Below, piece after piece: positions 26,301-39,800 of a stretch of 64,000 nucleotides of DNA. The DNA is from Lates calcarifer. Its lineage: Eukaryota > Chordata > Actinopteri > Centropomidae. The notes beneath the pieces are model-generated. The model worked only from the letters and a program-made list of their open reading frames with translations. It made no database searches and was not told the origin of the DNA. The position numbers and the translations under genes were made by a program. Each line of letters starts with the position of its first letter. Positions within the stretch are counted from its first letter, which is position 1. The stretch is from the NCBI RefSeq assembly GCF_001640805.2, contig NC_066853.1, positions 25,622,378 to 25,686,377 on the forward strand, in the 5' to 3' direction.

Positions 26301-27185
26301 GCTTCTCCACAGGTCATTTATTTTGACCTGGGAACAGTTAACAGACCAGTGAAGAGCATCATTATCATGTTTTACATAATTGTTGGACGGTGCTACAGAG
26401 TGATTTCATAGCAGACGTGATCATGAGAAACAGCTGTGACAGGTTATGTCCCTGTTGCCATCACTGAATAATTGTTATGCTGAGAAATAAGAAACAGAGA
26501 GAGCTTTTTCTTTTGGTCATGAGATTAGAGACTAGTTTGAATCAGTAGTAGTACGTCAAAATCACAAAACAAGAAACCACATTTTTATAAGTAATTCATA
26601 CCCATGTTCTCTCTGCGTTAAGGTTTTTATGTCCTAAGAAAAAGAAAAAAGAAAATTAGCTCTTTTATGTGGAGAAGTTATTAAATGTAAATAAAACATT
26701 GTCTGTCAGCTCATCAGGAGCAGTTGCCGTCTGTGTGTCTGTCCTGTCTCATCAGTCTGTCTCTGCATCTCCTCTGCTCATCACGTCATCCTCCTGTCGT
26801 CTTCCTCGAGCCTGTCTGTCCCTCCCGTCTCACCTTCTCTCTCCTCTCTCTCCTCAACGCTTCATGCCTGGAAGGTCCCAGGTCTTTCCGTGAGATGTTC
26901 TATATTCTGCAGAGCGCTTGTGGCAGGAACTGTTCCTCAGAAGGTATCTCGCTTCCAACTTCCACTACTGCTCTTCGCTGTCTTCTTTCCACTTCCTTTC
27001 CTTTCTTTTCCTTTTTCTTTCCTTTTCCTGGTCTCTTTTGTTGGCGCTCATCATCCACCCCTCTGCTTCTCATCAGTGTTGCTGACGTATTTTTGTGATT
27101 AGTTGGTTGGATGAGTGGATTAAACCACACAAAAGCTCAGACTGAGCAGATGTGTGTGTGTCTGTGTAAGTGTTAGTGTTTATCC

Positions 27186-27216
<31 letters not shown>

Positions 27217-28089
27217 TTTACATTAATAGACTACATTGCAGCCAAGGTTAATTGAAGGGATGAAGGTTTGGTAAAAAGGTATCACAACCTTTTTATCTGC
27301 TCCCATGGCAACAACCCCCAGGTTACCTGGGTGACAGCTCTGTCTAATGACCTGCTGTTAGCAGCACCTGGACACACACTCCTTATGGAATTAATGCATG
27401 CCTTCATGGAGCACTTCTCAAAGGCATGTTAACACATGCACAGAAATCTTCCACTATCTGCTGAGCCATTAGCTAAACTAACGGGCGCACTTGACTGTTG
27501 GGCAGCAGGTTTGGGACTGAAGAGGCACAACACAGCCTCGAGCGCCCCACATCCAGCAGGAACACCAAACACCCAGTTCCCAGTGACCAGTAAAAATCAC
27601 ACAGCCCCCAGTGCACAGACCACACAACATTGCTTCAAATCCGGCCTGTGGAGAGAGAACATTTGAACTGGTTAGTTATAGAAAAGGTGAAGCAGATGCG
27701 GGAGGGGAACAGAGACATAGAGAGGAGAATGAAGACACAGAAAAGGATTGAGGATTTAATAGAGGAAAATAATGAAAAGTAAGAAAGATGGATAGAGCAG
27801 AGGAAAACATGGAGAGTGGTTTATGTAGGTTAAGGAAGCAGAGAAAGGCTGGGGAGTAAACCTAAAGTCACCCTACATCAACAGTGCATGACGCCGAGGT
27901 GTCCATCCATTTAATCCACACCAAGTCTGAGAGTGTACAAAAATGCAGGAGGTCACATGACAAATGTGTCACATAGTTTGTGGAGATGTTTTCATTAGTA
28001 AAAATAATAATGTGTATCTGCTCTATGTGGTTCCTTAAAACCAGACTGAGAGAAGAGAGAAAGGCTAAGCAGTTTATCTGATGACACCG

Positions 28090-28150
<61 letters not shown>

Positions 28151-30856
28151 TTAAATTGCAGAAGACATTGCAGAACATATGCATGCACACATCACATCCT
28201 CTAAACACACAGCAGTGATCCATTTATAGCTGAAGCTGCTCATGCTCCACCCAGAAGACTTAGGCGGACACACACAGACACACACAGACACACACAGACA
28301 GACAGACAGCGGTGAGCAGACTGGATCACAGACAGCCTCAGTCTGGTCACACCCTAAAAAGTCACACCCCTCCTCTCTGATTTATAACTGTGTTCTAAAA
28401 ATGCAGGCGCCATGAAAATGTTCCTCAGGGACAAACACTGTCCACAGATAAAAAAAATTAATAAAATAAATACAGAGTATTTAGTTAATTTTCTGTGCAT
28501 CCAAAGCTGCAGTGCAAACAGGAACTGCAAGAAACTGATGTAATTTTCAGTAAGTGTAGAGTCACAAGTGTAGGCAAAAATAAAGAGTAAACCCCAGAAT
28601 GAAAGAAATGCTGAATGAGAGATTGTATTTAAATACGCCTCATCTCAGGTGTGTTGTTTTTGGTATGATACAGCTCTCCAAGGCTCCCTTGGTATTTCTA
28701 GCTTCTGCCACTACATTATTTTCTCTTATCATGGCACTTGATTGGTCATTGTCACTTACTTCCATCATGGCTTCAGAGAATACTTGACTCTGTTGGAGGA
28801 AGGTGACTCATCTACAAAGATATTAAATGTTTTTCTTTATCTAGTTTTATTTAGCTCATGGATGACAGGACAGCAGTGTGTCCGCAGTCAGCCAGGCAGA
28901 GGACTTTAACTCTCTCATCACAATACATTATTTTTTATCTCTGCTTCCTGTTACTAAAGTACAACTGCAGGATGAGGTGAGACATTACCATGTTCTGTGG
29001 TGAGACGTATCCAGCAGAGGTAACGAGTATAAACTCAGCTGTAGTGGAAAACACTTTTAGAGCAGAGTAGATGGGTTTTTTTTGGCCTCCCTTACTTTGC
29101 GGAGCGTTGGATTTTCTCTCTCTGTAATTTGGCGTCAGCAGACGAGAGGCTTTTTCCGGCCTCAGCAGGATTCTTGCCAAACCCTCTTCTTCTTTATGTC
29201 CTAAATGAGGATGAATGGTTTGGATGGCAGACAGGGCTGTTTGCAGCTGCCTGAGATCACAGAGATTTCTGTCTTCATTTGGACATTAATATTTTATGGG
29301 CTACGCAACAAAGCACAGTCCAGGTTATAGCACATACTCAAACTCAACCCAACTTAAGCCCTCTCAATTATTTGCCTCATATGTCTGTAAATGTCTGTTG
29401 TGCTTACTGGAGCTGTCTTTTCTCACAGTCAAGTCAGTTTAAAGTCCTGCTTCTCATTGATCATTTAATGGTTCAGGAAAAACAGAAAAATCTAAGTACA
29501 TAATTAGTTCCAGTCTGTGTGACAGTACAGACTCCTAGTAACACCAGGTCCAGTCAGACATGTCCATTAGATGGGCCACTGGTTGAAGGATTACATTTAG
29601 TTCTTTACACTAAATTAATTCTTGATACAATTCTGTAGATCAATTATATCTGCTTACTACACAGCAAAAAGGAGAACAGTGACTAGTTGCATTTTATTGA
29701 TATTTTCATGTATCATTTGATATTTTCTAAATTGGAGTTTCCTGCAGCTGACAGCAGAGCACCCTGATTCCATCACAGTAATTGAAACATTCTACACTTT
29801 TGGGTTTTAAAAAGTATGTTTTAACTATTACCTACTATGTAGTAAAATCAGATATATGTGGGGATGTTCTTAATACTGTGCACTTACATTGTATATTATC
29901 CTGTAATATTTCAGGTTGAAGTCAAGGGCTTTCAACTTTAAGTAGCATTTCTGCCTGTTCAACTAACAAAAACTGGTTTTGAGTCATAGATTTAACTGTT
30001 TTTAACTTCAACATTAGACTGGATGAGGGAGTCAAACAGACTTACTATGAAGATTAATCTCATTCATTGAGGTACAGTAGAGCACCCATCAGAAGCTTCA
30101 TCTGTTAGCAGTGGCAGTGGATGAGACCAGTGGAGGCTTTCATTCTTACAGTTTCTGCAGAGCTGCCTCACTCAGAGAAGAGCTAAACTATCACTGAACT
30201 GGGAGGAAGCTGGTTGTGGATTTCTTTAAAGGCTCAACAGTGGATATAAAGGCACATGTTGTTAGGCACATGCATGCATTCACACACACACACGAACACA
30301 GTCAACACAAACACACACCAATGTAGACATGTAGCATAGTAACCAAATCATGACTGCAGATTCTTACAGCAATAAGACACACAGCACACCCAGTCCAGCT
30401 CTGACTAAATGAGGCTTTTAATTCAATGTAGGTGGTGAGATGAGAATTAAGGCTTGATACATGGTAACATCACAGCTCCACCTACAGAGCAGCTTTACCT
30501 TTTCCTCCATAGTAGGAGAAATACAGCAAGCTAAGACCAAAACATTTTGTCAGACCTCTCTGTCATGCTCTCAGTAAAATCAACATCATCAACAGTGAAC
30601 TTTTTTTCCCCTTTGAATTAAATTATACATTTATATTTCCCATTGGCTACAGGAAGCTGATATTTTAACAAATGCCCAGTCAAACACATGCTGAACCTGT
30701 ACATGCCATATGTTTCACGTATACAATGCAGACAGTAAGATGAACACACACACAGAGGGTATGTGTTGTTGGTGTGCTTGCATGGCCAGTGCTCATGCTT
30801 TAGTGTGTTGCTATGATCTTGGGGCTTTTAACTGTTGGTTTGCAGGAGTGTGAGCT

Positions 30857-30887
<31 letters not shown>

Positions 30888-33800
30888 AGAAAGAGAGAGA
30901 GAGAGAGGAGGGGGCTTAACCCTATCAGCAGCCATCCCTCCCTCCTCGTCCCCATCATACATCCCAAGACAATCAATGAAGAGTATGTGTGCAGCAGTGG
31001 TCTCCAGTCAAGTGCTGTTCAGTCTATGTGATCAGCAGCTCAGTTCACTGAAGGAGATTTTACAGTTTGTATGCAAAACAGCTAATATACCCTGTATATG
31101 GTGTATAGAAATAAATGTCAGGGCATTTCAGTAGGTGGTTGCACATGACTGAAAACCACTGTTCCATAAATAAAACTGTGTGTATATGTGTGTGTTTGTA
31201 TTCACATATTTATCATAAGCGGTGTGTGTTCAGAGTATACGGTATCTGTATGATTGACACTGTGTGTGACACTGTGCCCCTCCCTCCTCCTTTGTGACCT
31301 TCCTCCTGTGGAGCAGGTGGGAACAGCGACAGTGTGTTTGACGTAGAGAAGGCTGTTGGCACCATCATCATCGCCAAGCCTCTGGATGCTGAGCAGCGCT
31401 CCTTCTACAACCTTACAGTGCAGGCCACTGATGGCACCAATACTGCATACACACAGGTACTGCATGACCTTTGTTTACCAACCTTTCATGGAGGCTACAG
31501 TTATACCTTGTGACCAGTTTTGGAACAACTTAAAACACTAATGCATCAAATGCTGCAGAGGAAGAGCATGTTACTGCTTCAGTGGGTTAGCAGAGCGTAG
31601 GATTGAAAATAACTGATCGCAGCCAATCCCAGTTGATTTTGGATTAGAGGCGGGGTACATCTGGCACAAGTCACCAGTAAATGGGTGGCTCTCTGACATT
31701 ATACACATCCTGTAACATCTGACCTGGGAAAAGATGAACCCAAGAGCATGAGCAGTAAAGTCTGTCTTTCACTCAGGTTTACTGACCAAATCACATGGAT
31801 TATCTTCAGGGATGAGATAACTGAATTTCTAATATAAAGATTATAGCCAAGCAAGAGTATTTACTGTAGCCTATATTCTATTGGTATCCTGTATTCTGTA
31901 TATCTTACATTGATATTTTATAATTAGTATTATTATTAGATCTTCACTACAGAAAATGTGAACCAAAAACACTCATATTAATAAAATTATTTGCTATCAT
32001 TATTTGCACCTGTGCATGCCCATGATGTTCACTGTTGGGGCTGTAGTCCATTAAACTGGAATGCAGCTGGAATGTTTTTTATTCTTCTTTTTTTCTTCAT
32101 TGTCATTCACATGCTCCCTATTCACACACAAATACAGACACACACACACACCTGTAAGTTGGGAAGAAGGCTCCCAGATGGAGAGTCAGCATGGCGTCAT
32201 GCTGCCAGGGAATGTCTCCACAGTTGAACAACAGAAGGCCAACTGCTGCAGCAGGGCTTAAATTTAGACTCACCGCCTGGCAGCACTCAACTCCTGTCTC
32301 TGTGTCCCTTCACTACTTTATGTTTTCTCTGGATAGGAATCAGAACAAATCTCAGGCTCCTTTTTCTGGTTGAGTGTATAGTGCACGTTGTCACTTTCCT
32401 CCTCCACTAAGTCCTACTCCTGATGCTATTTTGTACTTTGTAATCCTTGCAGAGTTCAGTTGGTGTATTTTGGCAGGGGTATAGTCAGCACAGTGGCTCA
32501 GTGGTTAGCACTGTCACCTCGCAGTGAGAAGGTCCTGGGCTTGAATCTAGCCTTGATCTTGTGTTTTCTCTAAGGGTTTGTACTTGTACTTTCCATGTCT
32601 ACATAGCTGCAAGGATCCATGTGAGGTAAATTTCATCATCTGCTCATGTCTTCATCCAGACATCCTGCCAGATGGCTGTGTGTTGCCTAGAATTTAGGAC
32701 TATAGGGACTATACTATACAGACCATATGTGCCAAATGTACGTGTGAACACACGCACCTATGCAGACACAGAGTGTAGTGTAAAAAGAACTGCATGTGTG
32801 TCCACTGTTTGCACTGATGTCCTCAGTTGTTCTAGATCAAGTCAGGGCCATTAAGTGTTCAGTATAGGTGTCAGATGCTGTCAGATGATCTGACCGTTTG
32901 AAGCATAGTGATGCCCATAGGGATAATCCCTATACTTCAGATTCTAAAATAGTAATATCCAGAACTGTCAGTACTTTTTAGACATGACTTCCTTTATCAG
33001 ATTTCCAGTGTTTGTTTTTTTTCCAATCAGCTCAGCTCATTATCTCATCACTTTTAATATACTATCCAAAATGCAGTCCAAATTTGTTTAGAAATCTGTT
33101 GTAGGAACCCATGAAGGAATAGACTTACAAAAAGGTTCTGCAATCACTCATGATAACCCTGTGGAATTGTATCACTAAGATCAATTTTCAGTTTTTGCTT
33201 ATAAGTGGTTTACTATTACCTGGATCTCATTTTCTTGGCTTTCTAATTATCCTGTCAATGATAATGATATTTCACACTCACTGAGCATTTTATTAGGAAC
33301 ACCTGTACTGTACATCTGTTTATTCACGTTTATCCAACTATTAACCAATCATGTGGCAGCAGTGCAATGCATAAAATCCTGCATCATAATCCAATACACC
33401 TTTGGGATGTGGTAGAACAGGAGACTAACAACATGAATGTGTGGAATGGAGCAACATCTGGTGGAATCAATGGCACAAAGAACTGAGACTGTTAAAGAGC
33501 AAAGCAAGGAACTACGCAGTATTAGTACGGGCTTCCTAATTATGTACTTGTTGAGTGTGCTTACCGAGCTCATTGCTCAGATTTGCTCAGACACATGGTA
33601 ACATCATGAAAAAGGATGATGATGACCAGATGAGTTAAGAAACATGAGTAGTCCATTAGACATATCGTAACCAAACCTCCAGATTAGTAAAGTTAAGGCG
33701 GTGGTGTACATTTAAGTGGTTGTGGCAGAGCGATGAAGCTATGCGGTGCCTACCACTTGGAGACTGCAGGATCTGTGACTGGTCAGCTTGGACTCTTCCC

Positions 33801-36800
33801 CTACAGGTCTTCGAGCTTGTCAAGAGGAAGTGAAGAATAGTGAAGACAACATTAAGAAAGTTGAAAAATATCTTTTTTACAGTTGCACATCTCAAAAGGC
33901 AAAGTAAAATAATTTACCTAAATGTAATTCCAGTTCTATAAGCACATTGTATCCCATTATCATTCTGTATCACAAAGACAGAGAAAGAAAACACAGTTAC
34001 ATGTCCATCACAACGATTGTGATGGTGATATAATTGGGTAAAATGAAATAAAAATCAGAACTTGCACCACAGAGACAGAACTACCTATAACTTCTTGCAT
34101 CAAGTATTAACCCCACTAAAGACATTTTATGTTGGGTTTTCCTTTCCTTTTCTGTCAGCCTTTCCGTCACTCTTCACAGACCTACCTCCTCTTCATACTA
34201 GCATGCCAATTTCTGTCACCAGCCAGACTGCACCAGATCCTGACCTCTTTTCCCCCTGCTTAGCTCCTAACTGTAGCAGCAGCTTGTATCCTGATGCCCC
34301 TGGCTTTCAGCCCTGGCCCCTTACTTGAACTAACTTTGGCATCCTGCCACCCTTACCCTGAAACTCTTTAGTGGGCAGACAGCAATACTAACGAGAGGTT
34401 TTACATTGAATAGGTATACTGCTTGAGTCAGTGAAGTTTTTTATCACTTCTGAAAAAAAAAAAATCTTGGCAGTTCTTTTCTAAGCAACACAGAGATTGT
34501 GAGGTGAGTTTCAAGAGTCAGAAATCTCCTCACCTGGCTTAGTAATATTTGAGTTCATGTTACTGATGTACAGCTCTTTCAACCCCCTTGATATGTTAGT
34601 CATTACAAAACAATGGGGCAGGTAAAACCTCACTAAATGCATAATATATTTTAGTAATCAACGACTATATTTTTGCATTCATATACCCATTATTTACTTA
34701 CTTCTATTTTCTCTGTGTTGCCTCATGCTACTACAGTCCAGTTTCCCTACAGGGTCTGATAAAATTAAATCCACTCTTCTTTCATTTCCTGCCTTTCTGT
34801 CTCTTCTGTCTCCATTGCTACCTGTCTGTCTTTGCCTCTCCTCCTGTGTTTTCCTGACTCATGCTGGGTTTCATCACCAGTCATCTGTGACTCAGGAACT
34901 TTCCATGAGTCATGACACACACCAACCACCAACACCCTGCATGACTTCTCTGCAGTGTGTACAATGACACACATTCAGTCGTGTTTGTTATTGTTCAGCA
35001 TACGCTCTGTTACATAACCCCAATGACACTAAACATAGCCAAGCACAGTTATATGAGGGTTGAACTCTATATGAAAGCACCATACAAATTTACTGATATG
35101 CGCCTTTGTCCAAAGAGGCAAAAGTAGTTGTGTACAACTAACCCTTCATGTCCCTGTGAAGATGAAACATCTGAGCCTGCAAGGGGCCGATACAGCCAGG
35201 AACTGGTCAAACTGGACTGTGATAATAGCAGTGACAGGCCAAACAGAATCACAAACCAAAGATGATGGCTTCATCCTCTTGTGTCCTGCAACTGTACAGA
35301 GACATTGTTGTACAGTTTTTCAGTATATTGTTGTACTGTACAGCCATTGTTCCTGGGGTGATAATGGCTAAGAGATTTGTGGACTAGAAATGTTCTTCAA
35401 ACTGTCTGTCCAGTGTTGTATTACTAAAAAGGTGTCAGTCATAAGGAGAGACAATGTAAGGTTCCTGACAACTGAATCACCAACCCTGTCTGCTACAAAT
35501 TATGGTCATATACAAGTAATCTGCATTAGCAAATATGTTGTGTAGAAAATATAATGATGCCAAAATTAGGTCTTGTTGTCAACATGTGTATATTCAACAT
35601 ATCTGATAACATATCTGTTCAATTCCTATGTAAAAACTCAGTCAATGATGTCTTCATTGATCCCTCTCCTCTCTTTTTCCTTGTCAATGCCCTTCATTTT
35701 CTAGGTTCATATCACTGTTATGGACAACAATGACAATGCTCCCATCTTCTCCCAATCAACCTATGATGTGACTATTTCTGAAGATACACCACCTGACACT
35801 GAGGTGGTCCAGGTTCTGGCGTCAGACCGTGATGAGCATCACAGACTAACCTACTCTCTACAGAGCTCCATAGACCCCAGCAGCATGCGTCTGTTCCGCA
35901 TCCACCCCACCCTGGGCACCATCTACACAGCTCAGAGGCTGGACCATGAGGCCTGTGCCCAGCACATCCTCACTGTCATTGTAAGACACACTTTGGTCTA
36001 GGATGAGGTGCCAGTTGCCTGAAGTTTAAGTCAGTGTCTCTGCCAGTGACTTATATTTAGGATCTTGTGCCTACAGTTGTGACTCTTTAACCAACTCAGT
36101 TTCAATTCAAGGGGTCCAGTCTGGCCTGCATTGCCCCCTTTGGTCATTCATAGTGCTGATGGTTTCCAGACTGGTAAAAGCAACAGCCAAATATAGCTTC
36201 AGGCTATGAGGATAGATGTTGTTCTGCATAATAGAGATGTAAGAGGAACTGATGGCTTGACTCTTAATTTTTTGGGCTCAAAGTTTGGTTTTGATGTATT
36301 CTCAGAATAAAAGAAAGAAACACAGAAGATAACATTTAATTTACATGTTACACATTTTTATTTTCCATAATTGGTGGAAAAAACAGTAGCATATGGGCAA
36401 CAGAAACACAAAAAACCATAAAACCAAAAAAAAAAAAAAGTACTGTTACAGTACTGTTTCAAAACATACATGCACATGCTTACCTTGCGTATTCCTGGGA
36501 ATGGACAGAAACTGTGCAGCTGCCAGATGTTTTCAGGTAGACTTGAAATTAAGAATTTATGTTTTGCATGCTAAAATGTAGACCTGACTGTAGTGTATTA
36601 GACTAATTCAACAGTAATACTTTGGTACATGTGGCCTATTGAACTGAAGAAATTTGTGCACCACACTGAACAACTCTTGATTGTTATACTGTTATTGCTT
36701 ATTGAACTTGAGTAATCAGAGAACTAGGAGCCCTTTGAGAATAGAAATTCTTCAGGAGGAAATAATTTCCAAGTGCTGTGCATATGTAGAGCAGCAGGAG

Positions 36801-39800
36801 AGCCAGAGGCAATCTTCAAGTCTATGCTGTGATTCTACTTCAACTCATCATTTAGCAATTAAGTTAATATACCATGCAGTGGACCAGTATCCACACTTCA
36901 TCACAGGAGAGAGGACAGTTTTGTACAGATTTGCATATCTACTACAAAACTACTCTTATTACAAATGTGAAATTTTAAGAAATATAAGCAGAGAAGGAAA
37001 GTGAAAGAGTGAATATTCCTATTCTGATGATACTTATTATCAGTTCTAATTATATGATGTCCCTTGGCAGATTTTAGATTTTGCAACTGCATGATCATTA
37101 AATTATACCGAGTTTATAGCGATCATGAAGGATAGCTTTTTTGTTGTTTTTGGTTTTCTCCATAGGTGAAGGACCAAGAGTTCCCATACAGAAAGAACTT
37201 GGCTCGTGTGCTAATAGAGGTGGAAGATATAAATGACCATGTACCCATCTTTACCAGTGCTCTATATGAAGGCCAAGTCTATGAGTCAGCAGCAGTGGGA
37301 TCAGCTGTGGTCCAGGTCACTGCCCTGGACAAAGACAAAGGAGAGAATGCAGAGCTACAGTACTCCATTGAAGCAGGTAGGCACATCTGAAAGTTAAATA
37401 CTTGCTTTTGTATGTTGTGCACACCCTTTAAATAACTGGTCTTTAAATGCCTACCACAGTGACAACATTTTTTTGTCTCTGTTTTTCATTTACCAACAGG
37501 GAACACTGGAAATGCATTCCATATTGAGCCAGTTTTGGGTATCATCACTGTTGCACGTGACCTGGACTTGTCCAGCATAGGCCATTATGTTCTCACTGTC
37601 AGAGTCACTGATAACGGCTCTCCTCCACTGTCCACCACCACTATAGTGCGTATTGCTGTCACCCTCTCTGACAATGCAGGCCCAAAGTTCCCTCAGCCTG
37701 AGTACCAAGCTGAGATCACAGAGAATGCGGTAGTTGGGACCTCTGTCACCACAGTCAATGCAGTCAGCCAGTCCACGCTAACTTATGAAATAAAGCAGGG
37801 TAACACTGACCGTGTTTTCCAGATAAATCAATACAGTGGAGTGATTACCACTCAAAAGCCTCTGGATTTCGAGACTACAACATCTTACACCCTGATAGTC
37901 CAGGCTACCAATATGGCTGGCATGGCTTCCAATGCTACTCTTTTAATCCATGTAGTGGATGAGAATGACAACCCACCAGTCTTCCAGCTGCTTCACTATC
38001 GTGGCAGCATTAGTGAGGCAGCACCAGTCAACAGTGTGGTTTTGAACTCAGATGACTCACCACTAGTAATCAAGGCTACTGATGCTGACCGCAACCAAAA
38101 TGCTCTCTTGGTCTACCAGATTGTTGAGGACACTGCAAAAATGTTCTTCACAGTGGACTCAGGAACTGGCTCCATCAGAACCATTGCTAATCTTGATCAT
38201 GAGACTTTTGCCACCTTCCACTTCCATGTTCATGTGAGGGACAATGGTAGGCCCCAGCTGACAGCAGACAGTCCAACTGAGGTCACAATACAAGTGATTG
38301 ACACAAATGATTCACCACCTCGTTTCACACAGAACGCCTATGAAACAGTCCTGTTACTCCCCACCTATGTGGGAGTAGAAGCTTTGCAGGTTTCAGCCAT
38401 AGACCCTGACAAAGATGTCCCTACAGAGCTCACCTACTCATTGACTGATGGAGTACTGGAGCACTTTGCCATCAAACCTTCCAGTGGAGTCATCATAGTC
38501 AAAAACAACAACTTCTCCAAGGAACGTTTCCGCTTCAGTGTCAAAGTTTCCGATGGGAAATTCTCCAGCATGGCTTTGGTGACCATTCTTGTCCGAGAAG
38601 CTCTGGACTCTGGTCTCAGCTTCACCCATAGCCTTTACTCTTCATCTATTCAAGAGAATGTATCAAATATCACCAAAGTGGCTGTGGTCAATGCTGTTGG
38701 AAACCGTCTCAATGAACCATTGAAGTACACCTTGTTGAATGCTGGTACACGCTTCAGAATCCGTCCCACTTCTGGTGTCATCCAAACCACAGGTATACCC
38801 TTTGACCGCGAAGAGCAAGAGTTCTATGAACTGGTTGTCGAAGCGAGAAGGGAGCATGACCGTCTGCATGTAGCCAGAGTTATGGTTAGAGTCCAAGTTG
38901 AGGACATAAATGATAATGCTCCTGTGTTTGTTGGACTCCCTTACTATGCAGCTGTTCAAGTAGAAGCTGAGCCAGGATCACCCATTTTCAGGGTCATGGC
39001 AGTAGATGGTGACAAAGGGATTAATGGAGAAGTGTCTTACTATCTCAAGGATGACCATGGTCACTTTGAGATCAACCGACAAACAGGTAGTCTCAGCCTC
39101 AAGAGGGCTTTTGAGTCTGACCTGTCCAATGTGGAATACCAGATGACGATATATGCAAGAGATGGTGGTTATCCACCTCTCTCATCTACTGTAGAGTTCC
39201 CTATCACTGTAGTCAACAAGGCCATGCCTGTCTTTGACAAATCATTTTACTCTGTTTCTGTGAATGAGGATGTGGCTGTGCACACACCTATCCTTGGCAT
39301 CAATGCCACTAGTCCTGAAGGTCAAAATATCATCTATACTATTGTTGATGGAGATCCATCACTTCAGTTTGACATTGGTTTTGATACTGGAGTCATAAGT
39401 GTAATCCACTTATTGGACTATGAAGCAGCATCGTCTTACCATCTGACCATCAGAGCCACAGACTATCTGACTGGTGCACGTGCTGAGGTCAATGTTGATG
39501 TGGTTGTCCAGGATGTAAATGATAACCCGCCTATCTTCCAGAAAATGTCCTACAGGGTAGTTTTGTCTGAAACAGCCATGATTGGAACTCCAGCACTTCA
39601 AGTTATTGCCACTGACAAAGACTCAGAGAAGAACAATGTTGTCCGCTACCAGATCTTCTCAGATGCACATAACAGCACAGACTACTTTCACATTGATAGT
39701 AGCAGTGGATTAATCCTGACAGCACGTATGCTAGACCATGAACTAGTCCAGAAGTATGATTTCATTGTCAGGGCCACCGATAATGGCTTCCCACCACTGA

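Larger units (their letters stand above)
24729..31316 (+). other. fat3: 6.6-kb fat3 intron
   Basis: Mostly simple repeats: a TC run (25677-25708), a pyrimidine-rich stretch (26978-27038), and TG and CA microsatellites, listed separately. No coding sequence or recognisable transposon was seen. Confidence 0.75.
31457..35704 (+). other. fat3: 4.2-kb fat3 intron
   Basis: It contains an inverted SINE fragment (about 31617), a forward SINE 5' fragment (about 32484) and an internally deleted Tc1-like element (33273-33560). No coding sequence was recognised in the remainder. Confidence 0.75.

Noticed and set aside
28268..28311. Spaced direct repeats resembling a CRISPR-like array
   Set aside because: It is a simple ACACACAG tandem in an animal intron.
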